Shown piece by piece: positions 45,427-54,479 of a DNA stretch of 64,000 nucleotides (position 1 is its first letter; each line of letters starts with the position of its first letter). A program made the translations under genes and the position numbers. The notes under the pieces are model-generated. The model was not told where the DNA came from. It saw nothing but the letters and a program-made list of their open reading frames with translations, and ran no database searches. This DNA comes from Levilactobacillus brevis. Lineage in GTDB: Bacteria; Bacillota; Bacilli; Lactobacillales; Lactobacillaceae. Location: contig CP079699.1 in the NCBI GenBank assembly GCA_021383565.1, positions 2,480,001 through 2,544,000 on the forward strand, in the 5' to 3' direction.

Positions 45427-45452
45427 ATGCCAAAATCCAGGAGGTATCGTTA

Positions 45453-47078
45453 ATGTTAACCGTCAATAATGTCAGTATGCAGTTCTCCGACCGGAAGCTC
45501 TACGACGAAGTCAATCTCAAGTTCACCCCGGGGAATTGCTACGGGGTCATTGGCGCTAACGGCGCTGGTAAGTCAACTTTTCTCAAGATTATTGAAAACA
45601 AACTCAAGCCAACGACCGGGACCGTCTCCATGGGCCCTAACGAGCGGATGTCCAGCCTGAACCAAGATCACTTTGCGTTTGAAGACGAATTGGTCTTGAA
45701 CACGGTCATTCAGGGACACAAGAAGCTGTACGATATCATGACCGAGAAGAACGCCATTTACATGAAAGCCGACTTTAGCGACGCCGATGGGATTCGCGCC
45801 GCGGAACTCGAAGGCGAATTTGGTGAAATGGGTGGTTGGGAAGCCGAAGCCGAGGCCAGCCAAATGCTCCAAGCGCTGGGGATCGACGAATCTCTCCACC
45901 AAGTTAAAATGAGTGAACTGACCGAACCTCAAAAGGTGAAAGTCTTACTGGGTCAAGCACTGTTCGGTCATCCCGACGTCTTACTACTAGACGAACCGAC
46001 CAACGGGTTGGACGTACAATCCATTAGTTGGCTGGAAAACTTCCTGGCCGATTACGAAAACACCGTCATTGTGGTTTCCCATGACCGGCATTTCTTGAAT
46101 CAGGTCTGCACGCACATGTGTGACGTGGACTTCGGTAAGATTACGCTGTTCGTTGGGAACTATGATTTCTGGATGGAATCCAGTGAGTTGGCCGCGCAGT
46201 TAAAGGCTAATGCCAACGCGAAAAAGGCCGATCAGATCAAGCAACTTCAAGAGTTCGTGGCGCGGTTCAGTGCCAACGCCTCCAAGTCCAAGCAAGCGAC
46301 TTCCCGGAAGAAGCAATTGGAGAAGATCACTTTGGACGACATCAAGCCGTCATCCCGAAAGTATCCGTTCATTAAGTTCAATCCGGAACGGGAATTAGGG
46401 AATGACTTGGTGCGGGTAGAACATCTGTCCAAGGCCATTGACGGCGTTACCATTTTAGACGATGTCAGCTTTACGTTGCGGCCCGACGAGAAGACGGCGT
46501 TTATCAGCCGTAATGACCTGACGACCACGGTCTTGATGCAGATCATCGCTGGGGAAATGGAACCGGATAGTGGAACCGTAACCTGGGGTCAAACGACCAG
46601 CACGACTTATTTGCCTAAGAACGTCAACGATTACTTTGCCAACAATGAGTTGACGGTAATCGACTGGCTGCGGCAATTCGCTTCCAAGGAAGAAAGTGAC
46701 AACACCTTCCTACGGGGCTTCTTGGGTAAGATGCTGTTCTCAGGGGATGACGTTAACCGCGAAGTCGACGTGATGTCCGGGGGCGAAAAGGTCCGGGCCA
46801 TGCTCTCTAAGATGATGTTGAGTAAGGCCAACGTGCTGTTGCTGGATGATCCGACGAATCACTTGGATCTGGAATCCATTACGGCTTTGAACGACAGTCT
46901 GGTTGGGTTCAGCGGGAGTATTCTGTTTACCTCACATGACCACGAGTTCATCCAAACGATTGCTAACCGGATCATCGAAGTGAGTTCGAACGGGATTGTT
47001 GACCGTGCGGACACCACGTACGATGAGTTCTTGAATCACGAACAGGTGCAGGCCAAGGTAGCTGCACTGTACGAATAA
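45453..47078 (+). CDS. ABC-F family ATPase (YkpA/YbiT-like)
   Basis: 541 residues from ATG 45453, with AGGAGG upstream. Two ABC domains in one chain and no membrane segment: Walker A GANGAGKSTFLK in the first half, LLLDEPTNGLD Walker B, linker of about 80 residues rich in charged residues; in the second domain the Walker A is degenerate (FISRNDLTTTVLM), while the signature MSGGEKVRAMLSK and LLLDDPTNHLD are kept. ABC-F proteins act on the ribosome, in translation control or antibiotic protection. The terminator hairpin in its leader fits translation-sensed regulation. Confidence 0.92.
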   Translation: MLTVNNVSMQFSDRKLYDEVNLKFTPGNCYGVIGANGAGKSTFLKIIENKLKPTTGTVSMGPNERMSSLNQDHFAFEDELVLNTVIQGHKKLYDIMTEKNAIYMKADFSDADGIRAAELEGEFGEMGGWEAEAEASQMLQALGIDESLHQVKMSELTEPQKVKVLLGQALFGHPDVLLLDEPTNGLDVQSISWLENFLADYENTVIVVSHDRHFLNQVCTHMCDVDFGKITLFVGNYDFWMESSELAAQLKANANAKKADQIKQLQEFVARFSANASKSKQATSRKKQLEKITLDDIKPSSRKYPFIKFNPERELGNDLVRVEHLSKAIDGVTILDDVSFTLRPDEKTAFISRNDLTTTVLMQIIAGEMEPDSGTVTWGQTTSTTYLPKNVNDYFANNELTVIDWLRQFASKEESDNTFLRGFLGKMLFSGDDVNREVDVMSGGEKVRAMLSKMMLSKANVLLLDDPTNHLDLESITALNDSLVGFSGSILFTSHDHEFIQTIANRIIEVSSNGIVDRADTTYDEFLNHEQVQAKVAALYE

Positions 47079-47097
47079 GCCTTTCCGTTAATCAATG

Positions 47098-47130
47098 AAA
47101 AGGGACGCCGATGTTGGGTGTCCCTTTTTT
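47098..47130 (+). terminator. Terminator of ABC-F gene
   Basis: AAAGGGACGCC / GGTGTCCCTTT stem (one mismatch) plus T run. Confidence 0.85.
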
Positions 47131-47156
47131 GCTATTGTGATATCATCCATCTTGCC

Positions 47157-47342
47157 AAGGGGGAAGTTCGTCCTGACCGCCTTGCCGTTCGCGAAATCTA
47201 GGCTGGAACGCAGGAGGACGGGCCGATTCAAAGGCCGGTCGCGGACTTTGCGTTGAGCCAAAAGCCCATCATCTCAAAGTCACCACTTTACCAGTAGGAC
47301 CCACTGGTAAAGTGTCCGGCTGAGTCTAGCCTTCAACCTTCA
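47157..47342 (-). repeat. Dispersed intergenic repeat, divergent copy E
   Basis: Aligned with copy G on the plus strand: ACCGCCTTGCCGTTCGCGAAAT core (from 47176), GGACGGGCC, TTGAG...CTCAAAG, and then the hairpin ACTTTACCAGT / ACTGGTAAAGT (about 47287-47317) where copies C, F and G have ATTTTCCAAG / CTTGGAAAAT. Both arms have changed in a matched way. It ends CTTCAACCTTCAA. Between convergent genes. Confidence 0.75.
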
Positions 47343-47344
47343 AT

Positions 47345-48289
47345 TTAAAAGAGGCGAATCATGACCACGCCGATAATCAGCACGAGGAGGCCGAACAGCT
47401 GGACCGGTACCACCGGTTTGCGGCGGGCACCGAGCAAACCAAATTGGTCAACCAACAATCCCCCGGTGATCTGTCCCAGAAGGGCGAAGACCACTGTCTG
47501 GCCGGTGCCGATGATGGGTGCCAGGTAGGCATTTCCCAGAACAAAGATGGCCCCCAGCATCCCGCCAATCCACAACCACCACGGCTTGCCGTGGCCAGTT
47601 GCTCGCCGAATCTCGCGGAAACTGCGATTGACGGTGAGAACAATAATGAATAGGCCAATGGTACCAATCAGAAAGGAAATGAAGGCGGCGTGAACGGCCG
47701 AGTGAAGCACCAGTCCGAGACGCCCGTTGATGGTGGTCTGGGTAGCGCCCAAAGCCCCGGTAAAGACCCCGATTAAGCGCCAGACAAGGGGATTGCCCGC
47801 TGTGGATTCGGTAGCGAGCTGACGGTGCTGCCGGCGTCGGAGAACTTCCGGGAGGGCCACCGTGATGAGGATCCCAATCAAAGCGAGCAGGAGCCCCGTC
47901 AGTTTAATTAGCGTCAGCGGTTGTTGGTCGGCATGAAACCAGCCAAAGTTGTCGATGATGGACCCCATCACCACCTGTCCCAGAATCGGCATGATCGCGG
48001 TCTGCACGGCCCCGATATGTGGGAACAACAGAATGTTGGCCGTCAGAAAGATGACCCCCAGTAATCCGCCAATCCAGATCCACCACGGTTGGGTGGCCAT
48101 GACCCGGGGCGCGACCAGCAGCGTATGTTGGTCAATCAACGTCATGACGGCGAGAAAGAGCGTTCCCACCGTAAACGAAACGAACGACGCTTGATACGGC
48201 GAGCCAATGAAATGGCGTAAGCGCGAGTTGACGGCGGTTTGGAATGAAACAATGATACCGATAACAATGCCGATGGTGATCGGAAGCAT
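47345..48289 (-). CDS. DMT-superfamily transporter with two DUF606 (YdcZ-like) halves
   Basis: 314 residues, ten membrane segments in two homologous halves. The halves start IVSFQTAVNSRLRHFIGSP and GALGATQTTINGRLGLVLHS, and each has the pattern PWW(I/L)WIGG. AAGGAG lies 10 bases before the ATG. Substrates of this family are largely unknown. Many members are single-half proteins; this one is a fused pair. Confidence 0.9.
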   Translation of the reverse strand: MLPITIGIVIGIIVSFQTAVNSRLRHFIGSPYQASFVSFTVGTLFLAVMTLIDQHTLLVAPRVMATQPWWIWIGGLLGVIFLTANILLFPHIGAVQTAIMPILGQVVMGSIIDNFGWFHADQQPLTLIKLTGLLLALIGILITVALPEVLRRRQHRQLATESTAGNPLVWRLIGVFTGALGATQTTINGRLGLVLHSAVHAAFISFLIGTIGLFIIVLTVNRSFREIRRATGHGKPWWLWIGGMLGAIFVLGNAYLAPIIGTGQTVVFALLGQITGGLLVDQFGLLGARRKPVVPVQLFGLLVLIIGVVMIRLF

Positions 48290-48390
48290 GGCGGATGACT
48301 CCTTATGGTCGAATTTTACGTGGAGAACGTAAGGGCGTGGTGGTCAGTTAGAAAAGAAAACGGTTTCCCAGACACTACCTTTAGTATAAC

Positions 48391-49332
48391 TTATTTGTCG
48401 GCTAAAATGGCGAGGTCATCCACCCGTTTGAAGAAGGCATCGTGATCGACGTGAGTGACCAGTGTGACGGGACGCCCGTCCGGCGTCTCGAAGGTGCGGC
48501 CACGACCGGGACCGCTGGTGAGAACGTCGCTACGCAGGTCACGGGTGGTCACGATGGTTGGCGTCTCACTCGCGACCGTGGTTAGGACGTCCCACAAGAA
48601 ATAGGTCGAGTTGGTCTCGAAGTGCTGCAGGGCGGGGACCAGCGCGTAGCCTTGGCCGATGAAGTCCAGAGCCGGGTGTTGCCGCAACGTCGCCCAATGC
48701 TGACGAATGGTCGGGGTTAACGGCACTTGCCGCGTGCTCTCTAAGCCCACCATTTGGATGGGAATCGTGCTGTCCCAAACGGTCTTGACGGCGGCTGGGT
48801 CCCAGAAGGCGTTCCACTCGGTGGTGCCGTCCTGTTCGGGCTCGGCCACGTTACCCCGGCCGTCGAAGGTGCCACCCATCCAGTAAAGTCGTTCAATCTT
48901 TGCGGTGAGCGTGGGGTCGACATCCAGCGCGCGGGCAAGGTCGGTTAGCGGCCCAGTCATAATCAGAGTCGTTTTGCCCGGGGTATCCTGAATCTTTTCC
49001 AGCAGGTCTAGGTGGGCCGGCTGGGGCGCGACGGGGGTCGTCACCGTTCCGGCTTCATTTAGGATCGGCAGCGCGTCCAGGCTAAAGGCGTCCAGACGCC
49101 ATTCCTTGGGAAAGGGGTGTACCCCGCGTGAATCGGAGGCGGCTACTTCTAGTTGCGCCCCATGACCGAAGCGATCGATAATCTTACGACTCGCGGACAA
49201 GGCCGGTTCCAGATAGCAATCCGCGCCAATCACGCCGACGCCGGTGAGGTGGACATCGGGCATTTGCAGCAGGAGCAATAGGGAAACGAGGTCGTCGACG
49301 CCACCATCGTGATTAAAGTAAACATTTTTCAT
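48391..49332 (-). CDS. Inosine-uridine preferring nucleoside hydrolase family protein
   Basis: 313 residues. The N-terminal metal/ribose motif DGGVDD corresponds to the family's DxDxxxDD. TLIMTGPLTDLARAL and the later Asn-containing WNAFWDPAAV block are also typical. The enzyme would split nucleosides into base and ribose in the cytoplasm, which fits purine/pyrimidine salvage. GAGGAAGAG precedes the ATG. It is transcribed toward the DUF606 gene with a gap of 101 bases. Confidence 0.9.
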   Translation of the reverse strand: MKNVYFNHDGGVDDLVSLLLLLQMPDVHLTGVGVIGADCYLEPALSASRKIIDRFGHGAQLEVAASDSRGVHPFPKEWRLDAFSLDALPILNEAGTVTTPVAPQPAHLDLLEKIQDTPGKTTLIMTGPLTDLARALDVDPTLTAKIERLYWMGGTFDGRGNVAEPEQDGTTEWNAFWDPAAVKTVWDSTIPIQMVGLESTRQVPLTPTIRQHWATLRQHPALDFIGQGYALVPALQHFETNSTYFLWDVLTTVASETPTIVTTRDLRSDVLTSGPGRGRTFETPDGRPVTLVTHVDHDAFFKRVDDLAILADK

Positions 49333-49513
49333 GAGTCTCTTCCTCCAATTTACGAACTTTTATCTATGATCTGTTCTTGATAATTCACATATTACTGAAA
49401 AGTACGACAAAACACAAGCAAAGCTTTCGGCGAGGTTTAGCCGCGGTTAAGGAAAGCCTGGTATACTCCCCTTTATGCGATTGAAAGTTGTTTTGAGAAA
49501 GGATGATCGTGTC

Positions 49514-49732
49514 ATGAAACCAACTAATTATGGTCCCAAACGGTGGCTAGCCTTAGTCGTTGCTGGCTTCATACTTTTTGCCGGCGGCGGGGGTACGGGC
49601 TATATGTTAGGCCAGCAGCAGGCCAAGTCGGCGCAGACCACGCAGATGAAGAAGGCGCCCGGTGGTCCGAAAAATCGGCCGTCGGGTAAGCCGAGTGAGC
49701 TACCGACACAGAGTAGCTCTAGTGGCAATTAA
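49514..49732 (+). CDS. Small membrane-anchored protein of unknown function
   Basis: 72 residues from ATG 49514 (AAAGGATGA upstream; the longer frame from 49475 lacks a good site). One membrane segment (LALVVAGFILFAGGGGTGYMLG) near the N-terminus is followed by a Gln/Lys/Pro/Ser-rich, probably disordered, extracellular tail ending SSSSGN. A strong terminator follows, which supports a real gene. No known family recognised. Confidence 0.65.
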   Translation: MKPTNYGPKRWLALVVAGFILFAGGGGTGYMLGQQQAKSAQTTQMKKAPGGPKNRPSGKPSELPTQSSSSGN

Positions 49733-49802
49733 CGAACATTAAGCCGATTTATTCGGAACGGGGCTGTGAACGGCTTTCGGCAGAGACGACAATGACTGAA
49801 TG

Positions 49803-49853
49803 CAAAAGGACCCGGATGAACCAGTGTTTACTGACTCATCCGGGTCCTTTTTA
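49803..49853 (+). terminator. Strong terminator after small membrane protein gene
   Basis: Perfect 16-bp stem AAAAGGACCCGGATGA and complement, then five T. Confidence 0.9.
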
Positions 49854-49863
49854 ACTGTCCGTT

Positions 49864-50338
49864 TTAAGGTTGAAAGGTTACGAACACGCTCCAGTCCCCT
49901 GCTGGCAAGGTGTGCCACCATTAAACTTGGCATCAACACCACCCCACCTGCGACTGTCAGAGATTCCGGTGCTGTAGGGACCGCCTGCGGCCTGAGAAGC
50001 GGTCCTCCGGCTCGGTTTGAAGCCTGACTAAGATCGTCAGTCTCCAAACACGTCCCGCGCTGTAAGCTGACCCAGAACGTCAGCTAACACCGCTGTCACG
50101 GCTACCTCCATCTCTGTCTGCCTCCGGTTACGATGGTTGAAAACCACTGAACGCACAACGACATCGCTGGAGTGGCAACGCTCGTCGGTTTTGGGTCCAC
50201 CTCGTTTAGCCGTAAGTGAGTCAAATTTGGTCTCAGCCGTGGGATTTTCCAAGTGGGTTGCTTGGAAAATGGCGTCTTTGAGACGCGGGTTGACGGCTCA
50301 AAGCGAGAGACAAGACCGCCCTTTGGCTTTTCCCGTCC
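49864..50338 (+). repeat. Dispersed intergenic repeat, long copy F, left part
   Basis: Matches copy C over most of its length (GGGACCGCCTGCGGCC, GTTACGATGGTTGAA, hairpin ATTTTCCAAG / CTTGGAAAAT at about 50243-50269). Its left tip AAGGTTGAAAGGTTACGAACACGC matches the minimal element at 32660. It is cut at 50338 by the IS3-family element and continues at 52032. Confidence 0.85.
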
Positions 50339-50392
50339 TGTACTAGTCCCTGTCAAGTTGTCATTCGAAATAATATAAAATGGATATTTACT

Positions 50393-51286
50393 CTAAGCGG
50401 CTTCATTCCAGTATTCTACTGGGGTGAGGCCGTTTCTTTCTGGGGAACGATCCAAGTAATTAAAGTAGTGGATGCCTTCGTTTACCAGCTCCACAAACTC
50501 TCGATACGTTTTTGGCATTGGATGACGTTCCATCCAATGCGCTTTAAATTCATTCCACCAACGCTCCATTGGCGCGTTGTCGTAAGGTGTTCCTGGTCGG
50601 GACATACTGCGCATCACTTTATGTTCTGACAGAAAGTTATTGAAAGCTTTAGCGGTGTAAGCAGCTCCACGGTCCGTATGGATCAGTGGGTGTACATCGC
50701 CAGCCTGTTCAAAAGCCTGTTTAAAAACCTGGATCTCTGCCACAGCTGTTTCTGTAGTGCTCAAAAATGAGGCGATCAGTCTCCGGCCGCATAGATCTAA
50801 AACACCACTCAGTCGGATTTTGAATTGACCCTTTGGTCCGTAAGACAACTCAGTCGAATCCGCAAGCCAAACCTGGTTGGGACCGGCGACTTTAAAGTTA
50901 CGATTCAAAACATTGTCCTGAATGTATTGTTCCTGTTCCTTGATACGTTGGCGCTTCTTAACCCGAATCTGACACTTGATATTCAAGTTACGCATAATTC
51001 GTTTAACACGCTTGATTGTTACCTTAAACGTCACCTGTTCATCATGCTGTAGATTGGACAAGATCTTGCCAGCTCCGATTGCTTGATGATGTTGATTGAA
51101 CCAATAAGTGATTCGCTTTTCTAGAAGCCGCTCTTGAGTCTCCCACGGCGTTTCTTGCCGATGAAAAGACTTGTTATAAGCTTGCCGACTAACTCCGATA
51201 TGCGTCAATAATGTCTTAATGGCGCCTCGCTTTCCTTGACTGACCTCACTGATTGCCTGATATGCCAGTCGATGTTGCTGATTCAC
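50393..51286 (-). CDS. IS3-family transposase orfB (DDE integrase domain)
   Basis: 297 residues. HTH_21-like N-terminus, then the rve core with catalytic Asp in VWLADSTELSY, second Asp in LIHTDRGAAYT, and Glu in MERWWNEFKAHW. It starts with GTG inside the end of orfA. A run of seven A at about 51309-51315 in orfA is a probable -1 slippery site that would make an OrfAB fusion, since the orfB frame is open back to it. Confidence 0.94.
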   Translation of the reverse strand: MNQQHRLAYQAISEVSQGKRGAIKTLLTHIGVSRQAYNKSFHRQETPWETQERLLEKRITYWFNQHHQAIGAGKILSNLQHDEQVTFKVTIKRVKRIMRNLNIKCQIRVKKRQRIKEQEQYIQDNVLNRNFKVAGPNQVWLADSTELSYGPKGQFKIRLSGVLDLCGRRLIASFLSTTETAVAEIQVFKQAFEQAGDVHPLIHTDRGAAYTAKAFNNFLSEHKVMRSMSRPGTPYDNAPMERWWNEFKAHWMERHPMPKTYREFVELVNEGIHYFNYLDRSPERNGLTPVEYWNEAA

Positions 51287-51960
51287 CCCTTGTGCTGAAT
51301 TTCTTGAAATTTTTTTACGAATTCTTTCAGTAATTCCATGTCGGCGACTTGACCTTCTAGTTGCTTAATCCGCAAATTGGCCTTATCTAAGTCGATTAAT
51401 TCTCGTTGTGGCTTACGGTGTCCGCGTCGATCCTCTAAGGCGTTGTAACCACCTTTCTTAGCTCTAAGCACCCACGAACGGGCTTGTTGGTAGGAGACGC
51501 TGTAATGTTCAGCTGCTTCGTTATATGAGTGGTTCTGCTTGGTAATGTACTCAACCACTTCAATACGCTCTGCCAGAGTAGTTTTTCGGCTCATCGTTGG
51601 GACCTGCTTTCTAGACGGGGTTGCCGTCACAGTTTTGTCCCTATTATACCTGGAAACCCAGTAATTTACCTGCGTAGCTGAGCGCAAACCATACTTCATT
51701 GCTACTTCTCGTTGTGAACCTTCGCCGTTCAAAAAAGCATACACGACTCTTAGCTTAAAGACCTCACTGTATCTGCGACAACCTTTAGATTCTTTAAGCC
51801 CATCAAAGCCATCTCGTTTGTACAACGCCCGCCACCGAATGACCGCCTCCTTGTCTGCCAAACCATGTTCTCTGGCAAAGCCAATATTAGTTTGACCTGA
51901 TGCTTCAAACTCATTAATCAACTCCAGCTTCTCCACGGCACTATACTTGATCTTCGACAT
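51283..51960 (-). CDS. IS3-family transposase orfA (helix-turn-helix protein)
   Basis: 225 residues with tandem helix-turn-helix units (EFEASGQTNIGFAREHGLAD, NGEGSQREVAMKYGLRSATQ, SYNEAAEHYSVSYQQARSW) and a C-terminal leucine-zipper-like helix (KANLRIKQLEGQVADMELLK). Such long OrfA proteins bind the IS ends. It overlaps orfB by four bases. Confidence 0.92.
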   Translation of the reverse strand: MSKIKYSAVEKLELINEFEASGQTNIGFAREHGLADKEAVIRWRALYKRDGFDGLKESKGCRRYSEVFKLRVVYAFLNGEGSQREVAMKYGLRSATQVNYWVSRYNRDKTVTATPSRKQVPTMSRKTTLAERIEVVEYITKQNHSYNEAAEHYSVSYQQARSWVLRAKKGGYNALEDRRGHRKPQRELIDLDKANLRIKQLEGQVADMELLKEFVKKFQEIQHKG

Positions 51961-52031
51961 GTCATATTCCCTCTGTTGATTGTCAGATGAATTATATTAT
52001 TTCATTTGACAACCCCAAAGGGATCATAACA

Positions 52032-52150
52032 TCCTGCCCACAGCGATCCAGACCAAATTTGGCGAACGGCAAGGCGGCCAACGCGACTATCATGTGATGA
52101 TGGACGTTATCCTTGTCACACTACGAATTCTGGTTTTCAATCTTCAGTCG
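52032..52150 (+). repeat. Dispersed intergenic repeat, long copy F, right part
   Basis: Continues copy F after the IS: CCTGCCCACAGCGATCC, the 30-base core at 52048-52077, CTTGTCACAC, and an end like TTTTCAATCTTCAG. It lies just past the stop codon of the sulfotransferase gene at 52166. Confidence 0.85.
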
Positions 52151-52165
52151 TTCATTCAAAGAGGG

Positions 52166-53884
52166 TTACTTCGTCTGGATAGCCTGTAAGTTCAGGTTAG
52201 CTGAGCCGGGGTATAACGTCATGCGTTGTGCCCGATAACTCCAATCTCCCGACTTGAAGCCGGTTCGGTCAACGTCGAAGACAATCTGTTTGGTCTTGCG
52301 GTTGACCTCGACAAACTCGCTGCGTTTCCCACTATCAGCGTAGCCAAAGCCAATCAGCGTGTTGCCCTTACCGACGGCGTAACTACTGCCGACAATATTG
52401 GTGAAGTTACGCTTGCCCAGCGTGCGGCCGAAGCTCCAGGTCTTGGTGACCGTCTTCTTCAGTTGGTTGATCGACACGATCTCGCCGGCTGACCACTGCT
52501 TAGACTGCTGGGTCTTGCCCCGTGTGACCGGAACGTTGTTGTCGTAGAATTCCAGTTCAATCTTATCACCGGTATTCTTCTGGGTGTTGATCAACATGAC
52601 CGCGTGTTGGCCGCCGTTGTACCGGTAATGCTTTGTCGTGGGCTTCAGTAGGTATTTGTGATAGCGCTGCGGCAGCTTCTGAGGAGCGGCCAGAATCCAC
52701 TTGAGCTTGGTGGTCTTGTAGTTAATGGCCAACATCATATCCTGATTTCTCCCGGAAATAATCAGTTCGCCGTTGTGCCGGTTATAGTACATAGAGTTTT
52801 GGTGGAACCAGTCAATCTTACCGTCAGCGCGGTGGGTGCCGTCGTATTTCTCGTACGCTGACTTGGGTAAGATACGTTTGAGGTCAATAACCTTCTTGAT
52901 CTTCCCGGAGTTGCGGTCGATTTCAATCATGGTATCCTCAACGAACTTCTTGCTCCCATCATCTACTGTCAGCAGGAGATTGTGGTTCGGTAGTTCAATG
53001 GCGTCGTGGTGAATCACGGTGTTGTTTGCGAGTTTGGACGGATCATCCTTTGAAGGGAAGAGGCCGTTCATGTTGTACTGGTGGTAAACGCGGCCGTAGA
53101 AATCGGTCTCTTGTAGGGCGTTGGATTTGGAATCACTGGTCTTAATCTTGGTGTTAATCAGCAGGTGATTGTTGGCCAACTGCTTGAAGACGTGGGAAAT
53201 GGGCTTGGTCGAGTACCAGCGAATCTGTCCGTGAGCGTCCAGCCCATAGGTGTAGCCGAGACTGCTGACGGCAAAGGTCAAGCGGGTATTGCCAGTTCCC
53301 AAGGCCATCTGTTTAGGCTTACTGGTCTTGAGCGTGTTTTTCCCGATGGCCTTCGGTGCCGCTCCCGTCTTTAAAGTGTAGGTTGTGCGGGTAGTCGTCC
53401 CATTCTTGCGGGCAAAGGTTAACGTGACGCGATTGGTCCGGTCGGCGTAAAGCCCCAGTACACCCACGGCATGTTGGGTACGATAGCCCTTGAGATGCTT
53501 GGTGATGGTCGTGGCCGGCGTATCGCCGTGGACGGTCAGGGTGACCTTAGTGGCCGCCGGTGTCTTGACCAGAATCAATCCCGTCAATGGGGAGGTCTTG
53601 TAAGGATTGACGATGACCTTGGCGTGCGTCGATCCGGGCTTGACCTGTTTAAGGTCGTGACGGTAGGTCTTGCTTAACTTGTTGGTTGTCGTCGTGTTGG
53701 CCGTTGACAGCGCCGGGCGGATGTTAAGTTTAATCTGGTTGGTCGTCAGAATATCCTTTTTGGCGTAGTGCTGGTGAACCAGCAGGTAGCGGCGAATATT
53801 GTGGCGCTCGTGATAAGCCGCGGCACCACCGACCACGATAAGCGCAAGTAACACGCCGATCGTGATTTTCCAAAACTTCTTCAT
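52166..53884 (-). CDS. Aryl-sulfate sulfotransferase (ASST family), membrane anchored
   Basis: 572 residues from ATG 53884, with AAAGGGAG upstream. An uncleaved signal anchor (ITIGVLLALIVVGGAAAY) puts the enzyme outside the membrane. The N-terminal Ig-like domain is followed by a beta-propeller. The residues that match the ASST active site appear in order: His in IHHDAIELPN, His in DWFHQNSMYY, Arg in SGRNQDMML, His in NGGQHAVM. The family moves sulfate from one phenol sulfate to another phenol without PAPS. It is about as long as, and paralogous to, the gene at 55172. Confidence 0.9.
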   Translation of the reverse strand: MKKFWKITIGVLLALIVVGGAAAYHERHNIRRYLLVHQHYAKKDILTTNQIKLNIRPALSTANTTTTNKLSKTYRHDLKQVKPGSTHAKVIVNPYKTSPLTGLILVKTPAATKVTLTVHGDTPATTITKHLKGYRTQHAVGVLGLYADRTNRVTLTFARKNGTTTRTTYTLKTGAAPKAIGKNTLKTSKPKQMALGTGNTRLTFAVSSLGYTYGLDAHGQIRWYSTKPISHVFKQLANNHLLINTKIKTSDSKSNALQETDFYGRVYHQYNMNGLFPSKDDPSKLANNTVIHHDAIELPNHNLLLTVDDGSKKFVEDTMIEIDRNSGKIKKVIDLKRILPKSAYEKYDGTHRADGKIDWFHQNSMYYNRHNGELIISGRNQDMMLAINYKTTKLKWILAAPQKLPQRYHKYLLKPTTKHYRYNGGQHAVMLINTQKNTGDKIELEFYDNNVPVTRGKTQQSKQWSAGEIVSINQLKKTVTKTWSFGRTLGKRNFTNIVGSSYAVGKGNTLIGFGYADSGKRSEFVEVNRKTKQIVFDVDRTGFKSGDWSYRAQRMTLYPGSANLNLQAIQTK

Positions 53885-53937
53885 AACTATGTAACTCCCT
53901 TTGTCTAAATTCCCGTGGTGATCAGGTATTCTCATTC

Positions 53938-53967
53938 ATTGTAGCAAGCCGTTCTGGTTGCGTGCAA
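53938..53967 (-). promoter_or_regulatory. Promoter of first sulfotransferase gene
   Basis: Minus-strand TTGCAC, 18-base spacer, TACAAT, 54 bases upstream of the ATG. Confidence 0.6.
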
Positions 53968-54112
53968 GTTAATATTTTGTGACGGAATTAGTTTATACGT
54001 CATATAGATGGTGTGGTGATGGGTTTTTGGTGATTCGATTGGCGGGAGAATCTTGCTGGAAATTGGTCACTGACAAACGTTGATGGTGGATGAAGTACGT
54101 TGGAAAAATGAA
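53968..54112. other. Gene-free region
   Basis: AT-rich spacer between the sulfotransferase promoter and the toxin-antitoxin terminator; nothing else seen. Confidence 0.3.
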
Positions 54113-54152
54113 CAAATCCCCGTAAGATTTACTGGCCAATCTTACGGGGATT
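54113..54152. terminator. Terminator of toxin-antitoxin operon
   Basis: Perfect stem AATCCCCGTAAGATT and complement around TACTGGCC. The T run is weak on both sides. Confidence 0.7.
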
Positions 54153-54203
54153 ATCTGTTTTAAGTTTTAGAGAAAGGCGTTGCGCTAATCGAAGTAGCTA
54201 CGT

Positions 54204-54479
54204 TTATGAAAACTGAAAATTAATTTTTCGTTGCGTTTTTTCTGCGATTTGGGCTAACTCTTTGACGGTTAGTTCCTTACTGCCGTCTTCCATGGCGCTA
54301 ACTTCTTGTTCAGTTTGACCGATCTTTACGGCAAAGTCTTTTACCGATAGACCCATGTCATTGCGTAGTTGCCAAACAGCATAGCCAAGTTGTTGATTGA
54401 GTTTGGCCTGTTTATAATCACTAGCGAATTCAGGATCTTGCTGACTGCGGGTTCGTAAATACTTTTCAGCGTCGTCCAT
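54204..54479 (-). CDS. HigA/RelB-type antitoxin with helix-turn-helix
   Basis: 91 residues from ATG 54479 (AGGAGG upstream); the longer frame would run through the toxin gene. C-terminal Xre-like helix-turn-helix: LRNDMGLSVKDFAVKIGQTEQEVSAMEDG. N-terminal helices DAEKYLRTRSQQDPEFASDY probably bind the toxin. The gene starts inside the end of the toxin gene (14-base overlap), so the order is toxin first, as in HigBA systems. It likely represses its own operon. Confidence 0.88.
   Translation of the reverse strand: MDDAEKYLRTRSQQDPEFASDYKQAKLNQQLGYAVWQLRNDMGLSVKDFAVKIGQTEQEVSAMEDGSKELTVKELAQIAEKTQRKINFQFS

Larger units (their letters stand above)
50339..52031 (-). mobile_element. IS3-family (IS150-like) insertion sequence, 1693 bp
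   Basis: Inverted repeats of about 40 bp begin with TG on both ends (TGTACTAGTCCCT at 50339; complement of TGTTATGATCCCT ending 52031) and share GTTGTCA and GAAATAATATAA. Flanked by a 3-bp duplication TCC (50336-50338 and 52032-52034). Joining the flanks recreates CGTCC-TGCCCACAGCG, as in copy C of the repeat. Carries orfA and orfB with a 4-base overlap. Confidence 0.92.
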
